The notes below the pieces were generated by a model, which was not told the DNA's origin, did not search any database, and saw nothing but the letters and a program-made list of their open reading frames with translations. A DNA stretch of 64,000 nucleotides from Paraburkholderia saeva (GTDB taxonomy: Bacteria; Pseudomonadota; Gammaproteobacteria; Burkholderiales; Burkholderiaceae), in contig NZ_CAJQZC010000008.1 of assembly GCF_907164555.1 (NCBI RefSeq), positions 62,001 to 126,000 of the forward strand, given 5' to 3'. This document shows positions 1 through 7,985 of this stretch, in pieces. Position 1 is the first letter of the stretch, and the number at the start of each line of letters is the position of its first letter. The position numbers and the translations under genes were made by a program.

Positions 1-705
1 TTCGCCGGCGATGTAGCTGATCCAGCCCGCGAGCACCGAGCCTGTGATGACGAGATACAGTTCGCCCGAGTTGTTCAGAAAGCGCAGCAGCCTGACGAAC
101 ACCCAGCCCGCGGCAAGACCGACCGCGATACCGCCCATCCCAAGAATCGCGAAGCTCGCGATGGCGTGCGGCGCGCTGAACACGCCGGTCAGCGCGGCCG
201 CAACGGCGAAGCGAAACAGCACGAGGCCGGCCGCGTCGTTCAAAAGGCTCTCGCCTTCCAGCAGCACCATCAGACGGCGCGGCAACGCGACCCGCTCAAG
301 CACTGCTTTGGCCGCGACGGCGTCGGGCGGCGACACGATCGCGCCCAGTGCGAAGCAGGCGGCCAGCGGCAGCGCGGGCACGACGAGATGCACGATCAGG
401 CCGACGACGAGCGTCGTGAACGCAACCGCGCCGATCGCGAGCAGCAGGATGCCGACAAGATCGCGCCGGAACTCGTCCCATACGGAGAACCATGCACCGT
501 CCATCAGGAGCGGTGGCAGGAACACGATCAAGACGAGCGCCGGATCGAGATTGACGGGCGGCAGGCCCGGCACGAACGCCATCCCGATGCCTCCGATCAG
601 CAACGCGGCGGCAGGCGGCAGACGCAGTCGTTTAGCAAGAAGTTCGAGCCCGATAATCGCGATGAGCGAAAGCAGGATCAGTTTGAATGCTGCAACAGAA
701 GACAT
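1..705 (-). CDS. Na+/H+ antiporter, CPA1 (NhaP-like) family, partial
   Basis: Cation/proton antiporter of the inner membrane, probably exchanging Na+ or K+ for protons. The first 235 residues are visible. The C-terminal part lies beyond the left window edge and no stop codon is reached. The protein opens directly with hydrophobic helices and holds the family landmarks SPPDAVAAKAVL (near residue 127) and EGESLLNDAAGLV (near residue 150); the acidic Asp residues there are the usual ion-binding and transport positions of CPA1 exchangers. The ATG at 705 was chosen because the protein starts at a typical family N-terminus (SSVAAFKLILLSL). The next gene on this strand begins at 2205, so it is probably transcribed alone. 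The family call is firm; the transported ion is not determined. Confidence 0.85.
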   Translation of the reverse strand, partial: MSSVAAFKLILLSLIAIIGLELLAKRLRLPPAAALLIGGIGMAFVPGLPPVNLDPALVLIVFLPPLLMDGAWFSVWDEFRRDLVGILLLAIGAVAFTTLVVGLIVHLVVPALPLAACFALGAIVSPPDAVAAKAVLERVALPRRLMVLLEGESLLNDAAGLVLFRFAVAAALTGVFSAPHAIASFAILGMGGIAVGLAAGWVFVRLLRFLNNSGELYLVITGSVLAGWISYIAGE

Positions 706-975
706 GAGATGACCTGGATGTCGATAGCGAAGTCGTGTGGAAGGCGGCACGGCGTGCCCGCGTATTAAGCCACAGCGCTTCGACAAACAGGGTGCCCGTG
801 TGCTTCGTCGTCACGGTCGAGGTCCGTGGGCGGGGTGGCAAGGGCACGGGCCGACAGAACAGCCGCGCGGTCACTTGATTGAGTCAGACGGCGACGAGGC
901 GCGCGCGGCGTACACGTCGTCAAGTGAGGCCCTGGCGGGCCGTGACCATCGCAAAGATCATCGCCACCGCAGCGC

Positions 976-2205
976 TCACGACTGCGCCGCGGACTCCCGC
1001 GTGACGCCCGAACGCGCCGCTGCCGCTGCCGCGGAACGGCGCCGGGCGCCGAGCTTCTTCAGCCAGATCATCAGACCGGTCGCGCTCAGCACGGCCACGG
1101 CGACGCCGGTAAAGCTCATCAGAATCCGGCCGCCAATCCCGAGGATGCGACCCGAATGCAGCGGAAATTGTGCCTGCATGAAGATATCGCCGGCTGAGCC
1201 CGTGCCCGGAATCGACCCACCTGCCAGCTTGCCGGTGTTGGCGTTGTAGTAGAGCCACGCGTTGCCGAGCCCGGCGTCGCCGTGATCGTGGCCTGGCGCG
1301 AAGAAACCCACACCGTACCCGTTGAACGACGGCACGTAATACAGCGCGCCCGGCGGCGACGCGAGACCTTTTTCGCGGCCGGCGGCCTGCGCCATCTGCA
1401 CGACGCGTTCAGCCGTGAGCGGTGTCTGCCCCGGTGCGCCCTTGCGCATCAGCTCAGGATTTTCGAAGGGCGTCGGCTGGAGTGTCGATACGGTCGAGAG
1501 AACCGGCCGCACGACCGGATCGGACAGATTCATCGAAACCGAAGTCAGCGCGACGATCGCGAGTACACCCCAGATCCACACGCCACCCGAGCGATGCAGG
1601 TCGAACGTGAGCGCATAGCCGCCGCGTCCGAAGCGAAAAGCAAACGACTTGCGCCACGCCTTCACGCTCGGAAACGACAGCACCAGCGCAATCACGCTGT
1701 CGAACAGCCACACGATGCCGACAATCCCCATCAGCCACGTGCCCGTATCGAAACTGCCCATGAACGGCAGATGCAGCGTGTAATGCAGCTTGTAGATGAA
1801 CGGAATCAGGTTGATCCGCGCGAAGGAGAAGGCGCCCCATTCGCGACGCCCCTGGACGTCGCCCGTCGCCGGATCGATGGCCAGCTGGTTGAAGCCGAGC
1901 GCATATGGCTGGCCAGTCTTCGGATCGGTGCGTGGCAGCACCATCATCTGGAGTGTGCGGCCGGGTTCGACGCCTAGCGGCAGGTACGTGACGTCAAAGC
2001 GCGGATCGGCGGCCTCGATGCGTCTGGCGATTTCGAGCGAAGGCAGCGCGGGCCCCGCTGTGCGCGCGTAAAAGAACGTCGGGTTCAGCGCCGCGTCGAG
2101 TTCGTGATCCCACGCGATTAGCGCGCCCGTCAGGCCGGCGACGAACAGGAACAGCGCCGTCGCGACGCCCATCCAGCGATGCAGGCGAACGAGGAGCGGC
2201 CTCAT
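976..2205 (-). CDS. PepSY-associated TM protein (iron-regulated PiuB-like)
   Basis: Inner-membrane protein of the PepSY_TM family, 409 residues, a normal length. It opens with RLHRWMGVATALFLFVAGLTGALIAWDHELD, the standard first helix and HRW motif. It has further helices near residues 140-190, 205-225 and 355-385, with a periplasmic PepSY-like segment between. Relatives are often annotated as iron-regulated membrane proteins and sit near siderophore receptors; the biochemical role is not settled (electron transfer or ferric-siderophore reduction are proposed). A Fur-like box at 2292-2310, about 90 bp upstream, supports iron control. No TonB receptor or siderophore gene is present in this window, so the gene stands alone here. 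The family call is firm and the role is inference. Confidence 0.85.
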   Translation of the reverse strand: MRPLLVRLHRWMGVATALFLFVAGLTGALIAWDHELDAALNPTFFYARTAGPALPSLEIARRIEAADPRFDVTYLPLGVEPGRTLQMMVLPRTDPKTGQPYALGFNQLAIDPATGDVQGRREWGAFSFARINLIPFIYKLHYTLHLPFMGSFDTGTWLMGIVGIVWLFDSVIALVLSFPSVKAWRKSFAFRFGRGGYALTFDLHRSGGVWIWGVLAIVALTSVSMNLSDPVVRPVLSTVSTLQPTPFENPELMRKGAPGQTPLTAERVVQMAQAAGREKGLASPPGALYYVPSFNGYGVGFFAPGHDHGDAGLGNAWLYYNANTGKLAGGSIPGTGSAGDIFMQAQFPLHSGRILGIGGRILMSFTGVAVAVLSATGLMIWLKKLGARRRSAAAAAARSGVTRESAAQS

Positions 2206-2291
2206 GACGCGCGAAAGGTTGCGCAGGCGCGCGCGGGCTGGGCGGCAGAGGGGTGCGCAACGACAGACACAGGAAATCGGCTCACTTCGTA

Positions 2292-2310
2292 AATAAGAAT
2301 TGTTCGCATT
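2292..2310 (-). promoter_or_regulatory. Candidate Fur box upstream of the PepSY gene
   Basis: Read on the minus strand the site is AATGCGAACAATTCTTATT, an imperfect inverted repeat (AATGCGAA / TTCTTATT, 6 of 8 positions) of the form seen at Burkholderia Fur targets. It lies in an AT-rich patch about 87-105 bp upstream of the PepSY membrane-protein start, in the divergent gap to the AspT-like antiporter. The match to the canonical 19-bp Fur consensus is only about half, so this is a candidate. Confidence 0.45.
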
Positions 2311-2461
2311 TTAATGGCTGGAGGCTTTTGCTGCAAGTTGTCCGTAAGCTGCCGCCGAATCATCTGACAACGACTACACTCCCCTAACCGGACCTTCGTG
2401 ATGCGCCGTGCTGCCACGAAGCGACGCCTTGTCGACCACCGATACGCCGAAGGGAGGGAAC

Positions 2462-4048
2462 GTGGAATTCGTGAAGACGTTGCTCGAACATCAGCAGTTG
2501 ATGACGCTCTTTCTCACGGTCGCCATCGGCTACCTGGTCGGCGAGATCAACATCAAGGGTTTTTCGCTGGGGGTGGGCGCGGTGCTCTTCGTCGCGCTGG
2601 CGTTTGGCTGGTTCGCGCCGAAATCGGCACCAGCGCCGATCGTCGGGTCGCTTGGTCTCGCGCTCTTTCTCTACGCGGTCGGTGTGCAGTACGGCAAGCA
2701 GTTCTTCCTTGGGCTGACGAGCGCCTCGGGGCGCCGGGCAAATATCCTGGCGCTGATCGGCGTGCTGTGCGCGGGCGGCGTGAGCATCGCAATCGGCAAG
2801 CTGCTCGACCTGAAAGCAGGCTATGCGCTTGGCCTCTTCGCCGGTTCGGGCACGAGCACGGCTTCGTTGCAGGCGGCCATCGCGACGCTCGGCAACGACG
2901 ATGCCGCAGTCGGCTATTCGGTCTCGTATCCGTTCGGCGTGGCCGGACCGATCGTGCTGATCTATCTCGGCCTGCTCATCTTTCGGCCAAAGATCGAGAC
3001 GGTTGCGCCTGCCGGTCTCGACCATCTGGAGATCGCGTTGCGCAACGTCGCGTTCTGCGGCAAGCCGCTCGCCGAAGTGACGGCCGCGCTACCTTCGACC
3101 GTGCAGATCGCCGCAGTGCGGACCGCCCATCACAACGCACCCGCGGCGGCCGACAGGATCCTCGCCGAAAACGATGTCCTGCTCGCGGTCAGCGCGAGCC
3201 GGGAGGCGCTCGACGAAGCACGCGTGCTGCTCGGCGACGCCGCGCACGGGCGTGTGGTCCGCGACCGGGGCGACCTCGATTATCTGCGCGTGTTCGCGTC
3301 GCGTCCGGCGGTGATGGGGCGCACGATTGGCGAACTCGATCCGCCGGGCGAGAAGGCGTCGGTGATCGTGCAGGTGCGTCGCGGCGACGCCGACATCCTG
3401 CCGCGTCCCGATCTCATGCTCGAGTACGGCGACCGCATCGGTGTGCTCGCGCATCCGCATGATTTTGCGGCGCTGCGCCGGTACTTCGGCGATTCGATCA
3501 AGAGCACGGCGCAGTTCAGCTATATCTCCGTCGGTCTCGGCATGGCGCTCGGTTTTCTGCTGGGCGCAATCCAGCTGCCGATGCCGGGCCTCGGCAAACT
3601 GTCGCTCGGGCTTTCCGGCGTGCTGATCGTCGCGCTGATTCTCGGCAAGCTGCGGCACACGCGCGGCATGAACTGGACCGTGCCGATTTCGGCGAACCTT
3701 GTGATACGCGACCTTGGGCTGACGCTTTTTCTGGCGCAGGTCGGCATGTCGTCAGGACCGAAGTTCGCCGCGACCGTCACCCAGACCGGTTTGCTGATGC
3801 TCGGCCTCGGCGCGCTGGTTCTGCTCGCGCTGGTGCTGCCGGTGCTGCTCATCGGCATGCTGGTGTACCGGATGCCGTACGACGAACTGTCGGGCATCAT
3901 CGCCGGCGCATGCGGCAATCCGGCGATTCTCGCGTATGCAAACCGGCTTGCGCCAGGCGACAAACCCGACATCGGTTACGCGATGATCTTTCCGGCGATG
4001 ACGATCGTGAAGATCATCTTCGTGGATATCGCGGCGGGGTTGTGGTGA
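2462..4048 (+). CDS. AspT/YidE/YbjL-type (AAE family) antiporter
   Basis: Inner-membrane transporter of the aspartate:alanine exchanger family (TC 2.A.81), 528 residues. Two halves of about five hydrophobic helices each (roughly residues 5-170 and 345-528) flank a soluble middle with two TrkA-C/RCK_C-like segments (about 190-340), as usual for the family. Each half carries a Gly-rich GxSxG-like repeat (GLFAGSGTSTASLQ; GIIAGACGNPAILAY). Start: GTG at 2462, because a strong AGGGAGGG ribosome site ends a few bases before it. An upstream ATG at 2408 would add 18 unconserved residues. The 3' end overlaps the converging IclR gene by 35 bp. The substrate is probably an amino or organic acid but cannot be read from the sequence. 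Confidence 0.85.
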   Translation: MEFVKTLLEHQQLMTLFLTVAIGYLVGEINIKGFSLGVGAVLFVALAFGWFAPKSAPAPIVGSLGLALFLYAVGVQYGKQFFLGLTSASGRRANILALIGVLCAGGVSIAIGKLLDLKAGYALGLFAGSGTSTASLQAAIATLGNDDAAVGYSVSYPFGVAGPIVLIYLGLLIFRPKIETVAPAGLDHLEIALRNVAFCGKPLAEVTAALPSTVQIAAVRTAHHNAPAAADRILAENDVLLAVSASREALDEARVLLGDAAHGRVVRDRGDLDYLRVFASRPAVMGRTIGELDPPGEKASVIVQVRRGDADILPRPDLMLEYGDRIGVLAHPHDFAALRRYFGDSIKSTAQFSYISVGLGMALGFLLGAIQLPMPGLGKLSLGLSGVLIVALILGKLRHTRGMNWTVPISANLVIRDLGLTLFLAQVGMSSGPKFAATVTQTGLLMLGLGALVLLALVLPVLLIGMLVYRMPYDELSGIIAGACGNPAILAYANRLAPGDKPDIGYAMIFPAMTIVKIIFVDIAAGLW

Positions 4049-4835
4049 CCGTCTGGCGCAAACCTGCCGCGGACTCCACGTTCGCGATCATTGCAATGAG
4101 CCGCGGCGCGACGTCGTCGAGCAGCGCGCGCGCCTGAGGCGTGTGATCCATTACGGCGCAGTTGAAAACGAGCGTTTCCGAGTCGACCGGCGCGGACAGC
4201 GGCACGGCGATACCGTATATGTTCTTCTGCATGTCGCCGTGCGAAAAGCACGCACCCAGTTCGGCAAAATCGCGCATCGCCTGATCGAGTTGCGGCCGGT
4301 AACGTTGCCACTGATCCGGCACGCCGACGCGTAGCTGGTTCAACGCCACTTCGCGTTCTTCTGGCCCGACGCCCGCGAGCCACGCCCGGCCCATCGCCAG
4401 GCGCAGAACCGGATGGACTGCGCCGACATCGGGCCGCGTGTCGGAGCGTTTGTCCGCCGAACAGCTTTCGATGTAGACCATGTTCATCCCGTCGCGCATG
4501 CCGAGCGACACCGCGCCGCGTATCTGCAGCGCGAGTTCGCGCATGAACGGCCGCGCGATCTGGCGGATGCGCATGCCGGCCAGCAGCGGATATCCCATCG
4601 AAAGCACGCCGCCACCCAGCCGGTATTTGCGCGCCTCGACATCGTGACGCAGATAGCCGAGTTCGGTCAGCGTGTAGGCGAGCCGCGAAACCGTGGCTTT
4701 CGATAGCCCCGTGCGTTCGACGAAATCGCGGTTGGCCAGCATCCTTTCGCCGGGAAGAAAGCATCGCAGCATCTCGAGTCCGCGCGCGAGCGTGACGGCA
4801 AACTGGCGGTCATCGTCGTCAGGCAGGACGAACAT
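4014..4835 (-). CDS. IclR-family transcriptional regulator (second of a tandem pair)
   Basis: DNA-binding regulator of 273 residues. The N-terminal winged helix (about 15-75) contains the recognition segment ERTGLSKATVSRLAYTLTELGYL. The C-terminal IclR effector domain (about 85-255) begins at LAGMRIRQIARPFMRELA. It is clearly paralogous to the next gene upstream, with the same VSLGMRD, MGRAWL and PVDSE landmarks. Both point the same way, 45 bp apart, so they probably form a two-regulator transcript read from the promoter near 5755. A GGAGGG ribosome site precedes the ATG at 4835. Family members usually respond to small aromatic or organic acids. The gene is convergent with, and overlaps the end of, the AspT-like antiporter, which may be one of its targets. 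Confidence 0.9.
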   Translation of the reverse strand: MFVLPDDDDRQFAVTLARGLEMLRCFLPGERMLANRDFVERTGLSKATVSRLAYTLTELGYLRHDVEARKYRLGGGVLSMGYPLLAGMRIRQIARPFMRELALQIRGAVSLGMRDGMNMVYIESCSADKRSDTRPDVGAVHPVLRLAMGRAWLAGVGPEEREVALNQLRVGVPDQWQRYRPQLDQAMRDFAELGACFSHGDMQKNIYGIAVPLSAPVDSETLVFNCAVMDHTPQARALLDDVAPRLIAMIANVESAAGLRQTVTTTPPRYPRR

Positions 4836-4880
4836 GGCGGTGGCCCTCCGTATCGACGTGATTGACAGAACGTGCGTGCT

Positions 4881-5684
4881 TCATGATCTGTCCACCGATG
4901 TGGCGTCCAGCGCCATGAGTTCGCGTTCGAGCGTCTCGACCATCTGCATCAACTGCGGTGCGATCTCGTCAACGAGTGTGTGGCGGCCCAGTTGAATCTG
5001 CGGCACGCCGCAGTTGAAAACGAAGATCTCCGAGTCGATCGGCGTACGCATCGGCACCGCCACGGCGTGAATGTCGTGCTTGATCTCGCCTTCGCTGATC
5101 GCGAAGCCGCGCTTTGCGAACGCGCGCAAGGCGGCCTCCAGCGACGCGTGCGAAGTCTGCCATTGGACCGGATCGCGGGCGCGCACGAGTTCGAGCACCG
5201 CGTTGCGCTGGGTGGCTGTCGCGCGACCGAGCCATGCACGTCCCATCGCCGATGCCAGCACCGGCAGCGTCGCGCCCGTATCCGGCCGGAACGCGAGCGA
5301 CTCATGCCGGCGCGATGTTTCGACATACACCATCTGCGTGCGATCGCGCATGCCGAGCGACACCGACCCGCGTGTCGCGTCGGCGAATTCCTTCATCAGC
5401 GGTCGCGCCAGTTCGCGGATGCGCATGCCCTGCAGGAAGGGATAACCTACCGACACCGCCGCCGACCCCAGCCGGTATTTGCGCACGCTGTTGTCGTAGC
5501 GGAGGAATCCGATCATCGCGAGCGTGTAGGTGAGGCGCGAAACGGTCGCCTTCGACAGGCCGGTCCGCTCGGCGAATTCCTTGTTGCCAAGAACCGGCTC
5601 GCCGACCTTGAAGCAGTTCAGCAGTTCGAGACCATGCGCGAGCGTTGTCGCGAACTGCGGGTTACGAGTCAGATGCTGAGTCAT
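4881..5684 (-). CDS. IclR-family transcriptional regulator (first of a tandem pair)
   Basis: 267-residue regulator: winged helix-turn-helix (about 15-75, with AERTGLSKATVSRLTYTLAMIGFLRY) followed by an IclR effector-binding domain (about 85-260). Start: the ATG at 5684 (MTQHLTRNPQ) matches the N-terminus of the neighbouring paralogue. An in-frame ATG at 5765 would add 27 residues but lies inside the conserved promoter element described at 5755, so I disfavour it. The gene is divergent from the acyl-CoA synthetase gene at 5843, the usual arrangement for an IclR protein that controls its neighbour. The same element recurs at 13313 between the two DUF1254 genes, suggesting this regulator (or its twin) also controls that promoter. 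Confidence 0.9.
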   Translation of the reverse strand: MTQHLTRNPQFATTLAHGLELLNCFKVGEPVLGNKEFAERTGLSKATVSRLTYTLAMIGFLRYDNSVRKYRLGSAAVSVGYPFLQGMRIRELARPLMKEFADATRGSVSLGMRDRTQMVYVETSRRHESLAFRPDTGATLPVLASAMGRAWLGRATATQRNAVLELVRARDPVQWQTSHASLEAALRAFAKRGFAISEGEIKHDIHAVAVPMRTPIDSEIFVFNCGVPQIQLGRHTLVDEIAPQLMQMVETLERELMALDATSVDRS

Positions 5685-5754
5685 GAATGTGGGCAGGAAA
5701 ACGGGCGTGCAGGGCGCTTTCCTATTCAAGCACAGCGCAGCGCGCGGCGCATCG

Positions 5755-5810
5755 GTGTTTAACATAGCGAAACCCTAATATCGGCATCTTGTCAGGTTGT
5801 TAGGCTTGAA
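5755..5810. promoter_or_regulatory. Divergent promoter element, copy A (candidate IclR operator)
   Basis: The core GTTTAACATAGCGAAACCCT (5757-5776) contains the imperfect inverted repeat GTTT-N9-AAAC. The same core, with one base changed, occurs at 13315-13334. Both copies are followed, exactly 46 bp from the beginning of the conserved block, by TAGGCTTGA (5801 here, 13359 there). The plus-strand gene starts 88 bp downstream of the block here and 91 bp in the other copy. Identical spacing of two blocks in otherwise unlike DNA argues for a functional promoter/operator. Assignment to the IclR pair is inference from the adjacent divergent regulator. Confidence 0.7.
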
Positions 5811-5842
5811 CCACACCTTGTTCCTGCTCCGGAGTGGTCTCA

Positions 5843-7963
5843 ATGCCTTTGTCTTCACGCGAACACGCCGCGCTCGACGCGCTCTTCAATCCCGCATCCA
5901 TCGCCGTGGTCGGCGCGTCGTCGAACCCTGAGAAGATCGGTGGCCTGCCCGTCGAATATCTGCTGAGCCAGCGCTATCCTGGCGCGATCTATCCCGTCAA
6001 TCCGAAGCAGGACCGCATTCAGGGCCTGCAGGCGTGGCCTTCCCTGCGTGCGGTCGGCGCGCCGATCGATATGGCGATCTGTGCTGTACCCGCGTCCGGC
6101 GTCATGTCGGCCGTCGAGGACGCCGTCGCCGCGGGCGTGCGCTCAATCGTGATGTTTTCGTCGGGCTTCGCGGAAACCGGCGACGAAGGCAGGCGCGCAC
6201 AAAACAACCTGCGCGCGCTCGTCGAGGAAAGCGGTATTCGTCTGCTCGGACCGAACTGCCTTGGCTTCGTGAACAACCATCAGCGCGTCTTCGCGACCTT
6301 CACGCCGGCACTGAAAATCGCCGCGCCGCTGCGCGGCAATATCGGTCTTATCAGTCAGAGCGGTGCCTTCGGCATCTTCGCGTTGATGCTGGCGCAGCGG
6401 CGCGGTCTCGGCGTCAGCCATTTCGTGTCGACCGGCAACGAGGCCGACATCGAACTCGCCGATGCGCTCGCGTGGCAGGCGCTTGATCCAGCGACCTCCG
6501 TCATCCTTTGCTACCTCGAAGGCGCGCGCAATGGCGACAGGCTCTGCGCGGCGCTTGACCTTGCGCGCGCGCAGCGCAAACCGGTGGTGATGTGCAAGGT
6601 CGGGCGCACGACGCAGGGCGCGGCCGCAGCCGCGTCGCATACGGCATCGCTCGCGGGCTGCGATGAAATCTACGATGCGGTGCTGCGGCAGTACGGCGTG
6701 TACCGCGCGGATGATATTCACGAGCTGTTCGATATCGGCTATGCATGCTCGGTTGCGCCGATGCCCGCTTCGGACGCGCTCGGCATCGTGTCGATTTCGG
6801 GCGGCGCGGGCGTGCTGATGGTCGACGAAGCGCACCGGCTCGGTCTTTCAGTGCCCACGTTGCCGCAGGCGGCGCAGCAGGTGATTCTCGAACGCGTGCC
6901 GTTCGCGTCGGCCGTCAATCCGGTCGACATCACGGGCCAGGTGCTCAACGACACCGCGCTGCTCGGCGACGCCGTCGACACCATGCTCGCGCACGGCAGC
7001 TACGACGCACTGGTGTCGTTTCAGGCGGTCACCGGCATTTCGACGCAGCACCGACCACTCGTCACGGATCTCTGGGCACGCGTGCGCGCCGCGCATCCCG
7101 ATCTGACGGTCGCGGTCGTATCGATCTTCGACGAAGCGAACCGTGATTTTCTCGAAGCGCAACGTTGCCTCACTTTCGAAGAACCCGCCGCCGCCGTGCG
7201 CGCGATCGCGGCCTTGCACCGCTTTCGAAAGCACTTCGATCGCGTGAGCGCGCCGATTGCGTTGCCTGAACCGGTGGTCCTGCAAGGCGAGCGTCTCGAC
7301 GAAGCCGCCGCGCTGCAGCGCCTTGCCGCAGCGGGCATTCCGGTGGTGCAAAGCCGCGCGGTTTCAACCGCCGGCGAAGCCGCCGAAGCGGCTTTCGCGA
7401 CGGGCTTTCCGGTCGCGCTGAAAGTGCTGTCGGCGGATATCGCGCACAAGTCCGACGTCGGCGGCGTCGCGCTTCACCTCGCCGACGAGCAAGCAGTGCG
7501 CGCGGCATTCGCGCGCGTCACGGAGAACGCCGCGCGTGCGGTGCCCGGCGCGCGGATCGAAGGCGCGCTCGTGGCGCCGATGATCGCGAACGGCGTCGAA
7601 TGCATTCTCGGCGTGACGCGCGATCCGGTGTTTGGGCCGGTCGTGATGTTCGGCCTCGGCGGGATCCTCGTCGAAGTACTGAAGGACGTGACTTTCCGGC
7701 GCGCGCCGTTCGATCTTGCAGAAGCACATCAGATGATCCGCGAGATTCGCGGCTGGCCGGTACTCGGCGGCGTGCGTGGTCAACCCGCCGTCGATGTCGA
7801 TGCCATCGCCGGCGCGCTTGCTGCGTTGTCGCGCTTCGCCGCGGCAAACGTGGACACGATCGAATCGATCGACATCAATCCGTTTATCGCGCGGCCGCAC
7901 GGACAACCCGCCTGCGCCGTCGACGCGCTGATCGTCGCGCGCACGGCACGCGCCGACGCCTGA
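5843..7963 (+). CDS. Fused NDP-forming acyl-CoA synthetase (acetate-CoA ligase family)
   Basis: 706-residue enzyme that would activate a carboxylic acid to its CoA thioester with ATP or GTP, giving NDP and phosphate. Domains in order: CoA-binding Rossmann domain (about 10-110, VVGASSNPEKIGGLPVEYL), succinyl-CoA-ligase-like alpha domains (about 150-440, with LISQSGAFG and the phosphohistidine-region motif AAAASHTASLAG near 270), and a C-terminal ATP-grasp_5 domain (about 485-700, with GFPVALKVLSADIAHKSDVGGV and MFGLGGILVEVLKDV). No GNAT acetyltransferase domain follows, so it is not a Pat-type enzyme. Start: ATG at 5843, 8 bp after GGAG; a GTG at 5834 is too close to that site. It is followed after 22 bp by an acyl-CoA dehydrogenase, so the product is probably oxidised next. 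The substrate is unknown. Confidence 0.88.
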   Translation: MPLSSREHAALDALFNPASIAVVGASSNPEKIGGLPVEYLLSQRYPGAIYPVNPKQDRIQGLQAWPSLRAVGAPIDMAICAVPASGVMSAVEDAVAAGVRSIVMFSSGFAETGDEGRRAQNNLRALVEESGIRLLGPNCLGFVNNHQRVFATFTPALKIAAPLRGNIGLISQSGAFGIFALMLAQRRGLGVSHFVSTGNEADIELADALAWQALDPATSVILCYLEGARNGDRLCAALDLARAQRKPVVMCKVGRTTQGAAAAASHTASLAGCDEIYDAVLRQYGVYRADDIHELFDIGYACSVAPMPASDALGIVSISGGAGVLMVDEAHRLGLSVPTLPQAAQQVILERVPFASAVNPVDITGQVLNDTALLGDAVDTMLAHGSYDALVSFQAVTGISTQHRPLVTDLWARVRAAHPDLTVAVVSIFDEANRDFLEAQRCLTFEEPAAAVRAIAALHRFRKHFDRVSAPIALPEPVVLQGERLDEAAALQRLAAAGIPVVQSRAVSTAGEAAEAAFATGFPVALKVLSADIAHKSDVGGVALHLADEQAVRAAFARVTENAARAVPGARIEGALVAPMIANGVECILGVTRDPVFGPVVMFGLGGILVEVLKDVTFRRAPFDLAEAHQMIREIRGWPVLGGVRGQPAVDVDAIAGALAALSRFAAANVDTIESIDINPFIARPHGQPACAVDALIVARTARADA

Positions 7964-7985
7964 CACGAACCACATCGGAATTTCC

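Noticed and set aside
920..978. Possible 19-residue peptide (SAAVAMIFAMVTARQGLT) overlapping the end of the PepSY gene
   Set aside because: It looks hydrophobic, but it is very short, lacks a ribosome site and overlaps a firm gene.
5685..5765. Upstream ATG giving a 27-residue N-terminal extension of the IclR protein
   Set aside because: The extension has no match in the paralogue and its codons fall within the duplicated promoter block.
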